DNA from: Gammaproteobacteria bacterium
Lineage (GTDB): Bacteria > Pseudomonadota > Gammaproteobacteria > UBA4575
Assembly: GCA_014075255.1 (NCBI GenBank)
Contig: CP046178.1
Coordinates: 1,816,894-1,880,893 of the forward strand
Direction: 5' to 3'
DNA length: 64,000 nt
A program made the position numbers and the translations under genes. Position 1 is the first letter of the stretch, and every line of letters begins with the position of its first letter. This document shows, one piece after another, positions 56,785 through 64,000 of the stretch. Under the pieces are notes generated by a model. That model worked only from the letters and a program-made list of their open reading frames with translations, was not told the DNA's origin and did not search any database.

Positions 56785-58239
56785 TTAAGAAGTACGAGAG
56801 TTCTGTTTCTTACGCGAAAAACCAAGTAGACCTATCATACCCAGTCCAAGTAGCATGTAAGTAGAAGGTTCAGGTACGTCTACCACTTCTACTACTATTG
56901 GCGTCTGTGTTCCAGTGAAGGTACCACTGTCTGCAAAAGTAAGCCCAGTAATAAATGCAGTCACATCATTAGGATCTGCACCAGCAGACTCCTCAATACC
57001 TCTTACACTAAACTTATCAATACCATTACTTGGATCAAAACCTAGCATTGAGGCAAACCCTGATAGTCCGGCTAAAAAATCAAATACTACACCTGACATG
57101 AGATCAAGCCCGGTATCAAATGGATTTTCCATCTCATCAAATAGGAACAAATCAAAAAGATCATCTCCTATCGATGGCAATAGCACAGAGGCAAATAGAG
57201 GGTCACCTGCGCCCACCTCATAGTCATAGCCTACGGCTACTTCTGGATCAATAAAAACAGTTTGGCCAGCAACAACTTGTGTATTAAATGTATAGATAGG
57301 CGTGCCTGCACCACTCGTTACAACAGTAGGAAGCACCACATTCGGAGGATCAGTATCACCTAATAAATTGAAATCAAAATATGAGATTGATCGACTTGTG
57401 AGTTGCCCAGTAGTTGGATCGGTATCATTTAGTACCAGCCTTATTGTGTAGCCTCTACCATCTACTAACTGTGCCGAATCAGGAACTGTATAACTTGTCG
57501 CGGTAGGCGGTAAAAAATCAGTAGACACAAAACCAAACCCTGCATCAGGGTCAGTGCGGTCGATGATATCGATCTCAATAAAATCAATACCTGCTGGCAG
57601 CTGAAAATCTAATGTGGGTTGTGACCCTGAACCTGAGAGAGCCACAGATTGCACAAAGGGTACTTCTATGGGTTCAGGAATTCCGTCTCTTCCCAAGCTG
57701 GGAAAAACAATATCTAAGGGTGAATTCGTGATCGCTGGATTATCATTAGTAATCGTAGCATTCCAAGTCCCTAACAATTGTGTATTGTAAGCTGCATTAA
57801 TCGCATATTCGTTTGGAAATACTGGGGAGCCAATGTAAGGAATTACCCCATCATTAACAGTATTAAAAGGCGGTAAAGGCGAAAAAAAAGTGTTTTGCGG
57901 GAAAGGGCCATTTGGCCCAAATACAGTTTCATTTATATCAATTAGTCCTTGAAATTGTATTTGTGTTTGATCCCCACCAACACCGCCTCCGAACGGCACA
58001 CCATCTAGTGACCCGCCTGGGTTTGGACTCACAAACAGATCCCATACTAAGAAATCACCACCATTACTGCCTAAGCCTGGTGCAACCCGATCACGGTAAA
58101 ATAATACCGAGTCAAATGACGGATTAAGTGGATTTTCTACAACAATCTCTACCGCAAATACTGATGTATTTAAACTACATAGCAACAAGGTACCTGCAGT
58201 AAAAAAACTAAAGATGAATTTTGAGCCCCTGATTTTCAT
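56785..58239 (-). CDS. PEP-CTERM sorting domain protein
   Basis: A 484-residue secreted protein from the ATG at 58239, which has an AAGGGA ribosome binding site (an ATG eight codons earlier lacks one). A signal peptide covers about 1-32. A beta-rich, Gly/Pro/Asp-rich body follows, and the last 27 residues are a textbook PEP-CTERM signal: VPEPSTYMLLGLGMIGLLGF followed by SRKK. Such proteins are processed by an exosortase and usually belong to extracellular polysaccharide or biofilm systems. No exosortase gene is in this window. The body is not recognisable. Confidence 0.88.
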   Translation of the reverse strand: MKIRGSKFIFSFFTAGTLLLCSLNTSVFAVEIVVENPLNPSFDSVLFYRDRVAPGLGSNGGDFLVWDLFVSPNPGGSLDGVPFGGGVGGDQTQIQFQGLIDINETVFGPNGPFPQNTFFSPLPPFNTVNDGVIPYIGSPVFPNEYAINAAYNTQLLGTWNATITNDNPAITNSPLDIVFPSLGRDGIPEPIEVPFVQSVALSGSGSQPTLDFQLPAGIDFIEIDIIDRTDPDAGFGFVSTDFLPPTATSYTVPDSAQLVDGRGYTIRLVLNDTDPTTGQLTSRSISYFDFNLLGDTDPPNVVLPTVVTSGAGTPIYTFNTQVVAGQTVFIDPEVAVGYDYEVGAGDPLFASVLLPSIGDDLFDLFLFDEMENPFDTGLDLMSGVVFDFLAGLSGFASMLGFDPSNGIDKFSVRGIEESAGADPNDVTAFITGLTFADSGTFTGTQTPIVVEVVDVPEPSTYMLLGLGMIGLLGFSRKKQNSRTS

Positions 58240-58496
58240 ATGTCTGTCCCTTTTTAAATTCATGGAATCTATATATCCACATTTTTGTATATTTCATGCA
58301 ATGTTTCAATAACTGAATTATTGTGGGATTAAAATTAACCTTTAGCTTATACTGTAGCTAACTGTATTTATTAATTAATTTAAATTTCTCTTTTCCCATT
58401 TATTTCATTGAGCATTTACTCAAGAAAATTTGAATACAATTCTAATAATGCCTTCTCAAATAAACCTTATTTAAATTCTGTTATTCATCAATTTAT

Positions 58497-59465
58497 TTAC
58501 GCATTGCGCGCAATAGCAAAATTTGTTAACTCAACTAACGCATCTCGATATGGGTTGTTCGGTAACATTTCGATTTGCTGCCTAGCCATTTGTGCTTGTT
58601 GGTTCGCGCACTCTTCAGTGTATGCAATGGCATTGGTTGATTCTATAACCTGCATGATGTCTTGCATGTGATGCTTACCACCATTGATGATCGCAGCTCG
58701 AATCATCTTTGCGTTAGAACCATAACTATTTTTTAAAGCATAAATTAATGGCAGCGTGGGCTTACCTTCAGCTAAGTCATCGCCAATGTTTTTTCCCATC
58801 TCATCAGGCGAAGCTTGATAATCTAGTAGATCATCTTTGAGTTGAAATGCAGTGCCAATATGGGTGCCATACGCAGCACAAGCTTGTTCAATCTCGTTGC
58901 TTTGGCCCGCCAAGATTGCACCCAGCTGGCATGCCGCTTCAAATAGCTTTGCGGTTTTTGATTGGATGACCGTCATGTAACGCTCTTCAGTGGTGTCGGG
59001 GTCATTGCAGTTTAATAACTGCATTACTTCACCTTCTGCAATCGTATTCGATGCCCGCGCTAAAATTTCCATAACGCGCATTTCACCCACATCCACCATC
59101 ATTTCAAACGAACGAGAAAATACGAAGTCGCCCACCAACACACTGGATTCATTCCCCCAAATAGCATTCGCAGTTTCATGCCCGCGACGTAGGCTGGATT
59201 CATCTACCACGTCATCATGCAACAGGGTTGCGGTATGTATAAATTCGATTATAGCGGCCACCAGGCAATGCTTTTCTCCTGAATAGCCACAGGCCCGGGC
59301 GCATAAAATTGCCAGAATAGGTCTTAGACGTTTTCCACCACTATTTATAATGTAATTAGCCATTTGGCTAATCAGCGCAACATCAGAATGCAGGTACTGG
59401 CGAATAGCTTTGTTTACACCCTCCATATCCTCTGCAACGAGGCTTTGTACACTTTTAAAATCCAT
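58497..59465 (-). CDS. ispB: Octaprenyl (long-chain polyprenyl) diphosphate synthase
   Basis: A 322-residue trans-polyprenyl synthase making the ubiquinone side chain. First aspartate-rich motif LLHDDVVDES (DDVVD at 84-88) and second motif LKDDLLDYQA near 212. GGKRLRP at 43-49 is the IPP-binding segment. It is divergent from rplU-rpmA, the standard gammaproteobacterial arrangement, which supports IspB over IspA. Confidence 0.95.
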   Translation of the reverse strand: MDFKSVQSLVAEDMEGVNKAIRQYLHSDVALISQMANYIINSGGKRLRPILAILCARACGYSGEKHCLVAAIIEFIHTATLLHDDVVDESSLRRGHETANAIWGNESSVLVGDFVFSRSFEMMVDVGEMRVMEILARASNTIAEGEVMQLLNCNDPDTTEERYMTVIQSKTAKLFEAACQLGAILAGQSNEIEQACAAYGTHIGTAFQLKDDLLDYQASPDEMGKNIGDDLAEGKPTLPLIYALKNSYGSNAKMIRAAIINGGKHHMQDIMQVIESTNAIAYTEECANQQAQMARQQIEMLPNNPYRDALVELTNFAIARNA

Positions 59466-59635
59466 ATTGGTTAGGTTCTTACTCTTCTATATGTGCCTAG
59501 AATAGCTACTTAGGCTGTTTTTTTAGGTATATCATAACTATACATGCCAATTCAGGGCATATTTGATTGACCCACCAGGACCGTATCGCTAAAATTGCGC
59601 CTCTTTTCAGACCCCTCATAACGGAGAACTCTAAG

Positions 59636-59947
59636 GTGTACGCAATTATCGCCACAGGCGGCAAACAATATCGTGTCCAGGAAGGCGACCAAATCAAGGT
59701 CGAAAAACTTGCTGGTGATCCTGGCGAGAAAGTGGAGTTTAATCAAGTGCTTTTGCTTGCCGATGGTGAAGATGTAACAATTGGCGCACCCTATGTAGAT
59801 GGCGGAAAAGTAATGGGCGAGGTACAAGACCAAGCGCGTGCTAAGAAAATTGAAGTGATTAAATTTAAACGTCGCAAACACCATATGAAACGCATGGGTC
59901 ATCGTCAGTCTTTTACAGAAGTAAAGATTACCGGTATCTCAAAATAG
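59636..59947 (+). CDS. rplU: 50S ribosomal protein L21
   Basis: A 103-residue L21, the same length as in E. coli. Start GTG at 59636, preceded by CGGAGA. An upstream in-frame ATG at 59567 adds 23 residues absent from the family. Conserved segments are [29 protein letters not shown] and the basic [15 protein letters not shown]. It is followed by rpmA at 23 bases. Confidence 0.97.
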   Translation: MYAIIATGGKQYRVQEGDQIKVEKLAGDPGEKVEFNQVLLLADGEDVTIGAPYVDGGKVMGEVQDQARAKKIEVIKFKRRKHHMKRMGHRQSFTEVKITGISK

Positions 59948-59970
59948 AATTTAGCAAGTAGGATTTAACA

Positions 59971-60231
59971 ATGGCACATAAAAAAGCAGGTGGTAGTACT
60001 CGTAACGGTCGCGATTCAGAGTCTAAACGACTCGGTATAAAACGCTTTGGTGGTGAAGAAGTGTTAGCAGGCAATATTATCGTTCGTCAACGTGGCACTC
60101 AATTTCACCCAGGCGTAAACGTGGGTTGCGGTAAAGATCATACATTGTTTGCTAAAGAAAGTGGTCGTGTAGTATTTGAAACTAAAGGCCCGAAGAACAG
60201 AAAATATGTACGCATAGAAGCGGTGCACTAA
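59971..60231 (+). CDS. rpmA: 50S ribosomal protein L27
   Basis: An 86-residue L27 with the unprocessed N-terminus [16 protein letters not shown] that reaches the peptidyl-transferase centre. Body motifs are [20 protein letters not shown] and [15 protein letters not shown]. It is co-transcribed with rplU and followed by a terminator. Confidence 0.97.
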   Translation: MAHKKAGGSTRNGRDSESKRLGIKRFGGEEVLAGNIIVRQRGTQFHPGVNVGCGKDHTLFAKESGRVVFETKGPKNRKYVRIEAVH

Positions 60232-60251
60232 ATACTTATTTTTATAAGTTT

Positions 60252-60282
60252 GCAAAGCCCCGCAGCGTCGGGGCTTTTTTTT
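60252..60282 (+). terminator. Rho-independent terminator of rplU-rpmA
   Basis: AAAGCCCCG pairs with CGGGGCTTT around a six-base loop and is followed by a run of eight T. It lies 20 bases after rpmA and separates it from obgE, which in many relatives is read through. Confidence 0.93.
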
Positions 60283-60298
60283 GCTTTAAAGAAAATAA

Positions 60299-61488
<1,190 letters not shown>

Positions 61489-62628
61489 ATGAGCAAGAAA
61501 ATTGATAATTACCGACATAAAGTTAGCCAGGGTCAACGCTGGGTAGTTAAGGTCGGAAGTTCTTCGGTAACCAATAATGGCCGCGGCTTAAACATGGGGG
61601 CTATTGCCAATCTTGCTTCACAACTTGCCAGCTTAGTTAACTCAGGCAAGGAAGTTATCCTGGTTTCTTCTGGTGCCATAGCTGAGGGCATGAATCGCCT
61701 AGCTTGGGATAAAAGGCCGCATGCAGTGTATGAATTACAAGCCGCCGCCGCAGTAGGCCAAATGGGTTTAATTCAAGCCTATGAATCATGTTTACAGAAA
61801 CACGAATTACATAGTGCACAAGTATTACTTACCCATGAAGACTTGCAGGATCGAAAACGTTATCTAAATGCACGCACAACGTTACGAAAATTATTGTCAT
61901 TAAAAGTGATTCCTGTAGTAAATGAAAATGATACGGTTGCAACCGATGAAATAAAATTTGGTGATAACGATACCCTAGCAGCATTAGTGAGTAACCTTGT
62001 TGAAGCCGATGCATTAATTATATTGACCGATCAACAAGGAGTGTTTGAGACACCCCCCCAAGACAATTTAGAAAATAAGCTCATTGATGAAATTTCTGCA
62101 AATAATACATTGCTAGATAAAGTAGCCGGTCCAAGTGCTGGAGCACTAGGGCGCGGAGGCATGCTAACCAAGGTATCTGCAGCTCGGCTTGCTGCCCGTG
62201 CAGGTGCAGCGACAGTGATTGCACCAGGAAAAGTCAGTAATGTTTTATTAGAAATTGCTGATGGTAAACAACACGGAACATTGCTATACCCAGATAACGA
62301 ACCTCTAGTTGCTCGTAAACAATGGATTGCTAACCAACTTTATACAAATGGCGAACTCATATTAGATGATGGCGCCTGCCAAGTAATTTGCAAAGATGGG
62401 AAAAGTTTATTATCCATTGGCGTTCAAAACGTAAAAGGTAGCTTTGAAAGAGGCGAAGTCGTTAGCTGCTTTAATAGCAAAGGTAAAGAAATAGCGCGTG
62501 GACTCGTAAATTACAATGCAAAGGAAGCGAGCCAGCTGAAGGGTAAAGCGAGTACTGAAATTGAATCTACGCTAGGTTATGTTGAAGAACCTGAGTTGAT
62601 CCACCGGGATAATCTTGTCGTGCTGTAA
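61489..62628 (+). CDS. proB: Glutamate 5-kinase
   Basis: ProB phosphorylates glutamate in the first step of proline synthesis. The 379-residue protein has an amino-acid kinase domain (VVKVGSSSVTNNGRGL near 18; VILVSSGAIAEGMNRL; VVNENDTVATDEIKFGDND) and a C-terminal PUA domain (about 280-365; DDGACQVI, GEVVSCFNSKGKEIARGLVN). The start abuts the obgE stop, so the two are coupled. Confidence 0.96.
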   Translation: MSKKIDNYRHKVSQGQRWVVKVGSSSVTNNGRGLNMGAIANLASQLASLVNSGKEVILVSSGAIAEGMNRLAWDKRPHAVYELQAAAAVGQMGLIQAYESCLQKHELHSAQVLLTHEDLQDRKRYLNARTTLRKLLSLKVIPVVNENDTVATDEIKFGDNDTLAALVSNLVEADALIILTDQQGVFETPPQDNLENKLIDEISANNTLLDKVAGPSAGALGRGGMLTKVSAARLAARAGAATVIAPGKVSNVLLEIADGKQHGTLLYPDNEPLVARKQWIANQLYTNGELILDDGACQVICKDGKSLLSIGVQNVKGSFERGEVVSCFNSKGKEIARGLVNYNAKEASQLKGKASTEIESTLGYVEEPELIHRDNLVVL

Positions 62629-62648
62629 AGAGAAAAAGTTTCTACAGC
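62622..62648. terminator. Weak hairpin between convergent proB and rpsT
   Basis: GCTGTA pairs with TACAGC across a mostly A-rich loop that can add a GAAA/TTTC pair. It overlaps the last codons of proB and precedes the rpsT stop. No clear T-tract is present, so the terminator call is tentative. Confidence 0.35.
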
Positions 62649-62654
62649 GGCTTG

Positions 62655-62915
62655 CTACATAGATTTGATTCGAGCGTTCAGACGACTCTTATGACGTGCC
62701 GCTTTGTTGGCATGAATCAGCTTTTTGCTAACGGATGCATCAATCACTGGCACAGCATTTTTATAGGCTTCAGCTGCAGCACTCTTATCACCTGAATCAA
62801 TCAATTTGACTACCGCTTTGATCTTGGTGCGTAAGTGAGAACGCTGTCCAGCATTATGTAAGCGGTTTTTAATCGCTTGGCGAGCACGTTTTTTTGCTGA
62901 TTGTATATTAGCCAA
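62655..62915 (-). CDS. rpsT: 30S ribosomal protein S20
   Basis: An 86-residue S20, strongly basic, with ANIQSAKKRARQAIKNRLHN at the N-terminus and KLIHANKAARHKSRLNARI at the C-terminus. It is divergent from murJ, the usual neighbour in gammaproteobacteria. Confidence 0.97.
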   Translation of the reverse strand: MANIQSAKKRARQAIKNRLHNAGQRSHLRTKIKAVVKLIDSGDKSAAAEAYKNAVPVIDASVSKKLIHANKAARHKSRLNARIKSM

Positions 62916-63082
62916 AATTGATCCTATTACTTGTTATTTATAGCTCAAATATATTGCTTAAATTCTGGGCTATAGTTCTTCTGTTCGGGTCGCGTACTAT
63001 GGTAGTAAGATAAAAAAATGTCAACCTCAAGCCCGTTCATTTCTGCCAACTAACCCCATAAACACCTTATAATTATCCACAA

Positions 63083-64000
63083 ATGGCTGAACACCGCGCC
63101 CTATTCAAGTCTACGGCTGTCATCAGCGCTATGACCTTTATCTCCAGGATCTTCGGCTACATCCGAGATGCGGTGATATTCATCTTTTTGGGCGCCACAG
63201 GTAGCACGGATGCCTTTTTTGTAGCCTTTCGCATCCCCAACTTCCTACGTCGACTCTTCGCTGAGGGAGCTTTCTCTCAAGCCTTTGTGCCGGTGTTATC
63301 CGAGTATAAAGAGAAGCATACAGAACAAGAGATGAAGAACTTGGTCAATCATGCATCAGGAGTGTTGGGCTTAATTTTGTTGCTGATAACGATCGTCGGC
63401 GTACTCATCGCACCGCTACTAATATATGTATTTGCTCCAGGTTTTACTAATGACCCACAGCAATTTGAGCTCACGGGGCAAATGTTGCGTATAACCTTCC
63501 CTTATATATTGTTTATTTCGCTAACCGCCCTATCCGCTGGAATTCTAAATACTTTTAACCAGTTTGCGGTTCCCGCCTTCACACCAACATTTTTAAATCT
63601 TTCACTCATTGCAGCAACCCTGTGGTTGGCGCCACAGTTTGAACAACCCGTGGTTGCTCTGGCTTGGGGTGTATTTATCGCTGGGGTAGCTCAGCTATTA
63701 TTTCAAATCCCTTTTTTAAGCCGCCTGGGTTTATTACCAAAATTTTCTTTGCATGGTGCATCTGACGGAGTTAAAAAAATTGGCCGTCTTATGCTGCCGG
63801 CAATTTTTGGCTCATCAATCGTACAAATTAACCTGTTAATTAATACGCTAATCGCCTCTTTCTTAGCAGTAGGTAGCATTAGCTGGTTATATATATCTGA
63901 TCGTTTTGTCGAACTGCCGTTGGCAATATTTGGTGTCGCTACCGCTACTATCATTCTGCCGAGACTATCAAAACAATACGTTAATCAATCCACCTCAGGT
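63083..64000 (+). CDS. murJ: Lipid II flippase MurJ (cut by window end)
   Basis: MurJ (MviN) flips lipid II across the inner membrane for peptidoglycan synthesis. The first 306 residues are in the window, starting at the ATG at 63083. They include ISRIFGYIRDAVIFIFLGAT, DAFFVAFRIPNFLRRLFAEG and FSQAFVPVLSEYKE, all family hallmarks, and roughly eight membrane helices. The frame is open to base 64000. No clear ribosome binding site precedes the start. The gene is divergent from rpsT. Confidence 0.95.
   Translation, partial: MAEHRALFKSTAVISAMTFISRIFGYIRDAVIFIFLGATGSTDAFFVAFRIPNFLRRLFAEGAFSQAFVPVLSEYKEKHTEQEMKNLVNHASGVLGLILLLITIVGVLIAPLLIYVFAPGFTNDPQQFELTGQMLRITFPYILFISLTALSAGILNTFNQFAVPAFTPTFLNLSLIAATLWLAPQFEQPVVALAWGVFIAGVAQLLFQIPFLSRLGLLPKFSLHGASDGVKKIGRLMLPAIFGSSIVQINLLINTLIASFLAVGSISWLYISDRFVELPLAIFGVATATIILPRLSKQYVNQSTSG

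Overview
The window is a stretch of chromosome from a gammaproteobacterium with fairly AT-rich coding sequence. The evidence is gene order: lptM-lysA-dapF-DUF484-xerC, argH beside algZ-algR-hemC-hemD-hemX-hemY (the Pseudomonas-type arrangement), gmk-rpoZ-spoT-recG, ispB / rplU-rpmA-obgE-proB, and a complete pst-pho cluster. A PEP-CTERM protein implies an exosortase elsewhere in the genome, and a Mrp-type cation/proton antiporter operon suggests salt or alkali exposure. No species is assigned. No rRNA, tRNA, CRISPR array, insertion sequence or prophage was seen.

Layout. 1-5041 (minus): lptM, lysA, a methyltransferase, a CoA-binding protein, dapF, DUF484 and xerC (cut by the window start), covering lysine/peptidoglycan precursors and chromosome dimer resolution. 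5118-7247: a carboxylesterase convergent with argH. 7361-13408 (plus): the AlgZ/AlgR two-component pair followed by haem genes. 13551-20939 (plus): a ten-gene Mrp-like antiporter operon with three large antiporter-type subunits and no full-length MrpA. 20969-22632: small genes (SnoaL-like, Rieske, membrane protein, YegP-like). 22824-28990 (minus): gmk-rpoZ-spoT-ridA-recG, with an unusually long omega subunit and a relic of a second gmk start. 29166-34600: accessory stretch with an OmpA-like lipoprotein, two paralogous unknown proteins, a DUF3754 protein, a GlsB-like protein, a repeat-rich lipoprotein and a DUF4332-like protein.

34821-50131 is a phosphate block: phoB-phoR, pstS-pstC-pstA-pstB-phoU, an OprO/P-like porin, a DUF3859-like secreted protein, dgkA, ppk and ppx. 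Tandem 11-bp Pho-box-like repeats lie before pstS, before the porin and between the DUF3859-like gene and dgkA. The ppk reading frame is interrupted by one TGA where a tryptophan is expected. 50192-52868 (minus): gspA/gspB-like pair. 53117-56576: small oxidoreductase-like protein and pntA-pntB. 56785-58239: PEP-CTERM protein. 58497-64000: ispB divergent from rplU-rpmA, then obgE-proB, rpsT, and the start of murJ.

Most genes are conserved housekeeping genes. The less expected items are the ppk in-frame stop, a 151-bp nested palindrome ending four bases before the obgE start codon, the displaced gmk start, the unknown paralogous pair with a hairpin over its possible start codon, and several structured intergenic repeats.
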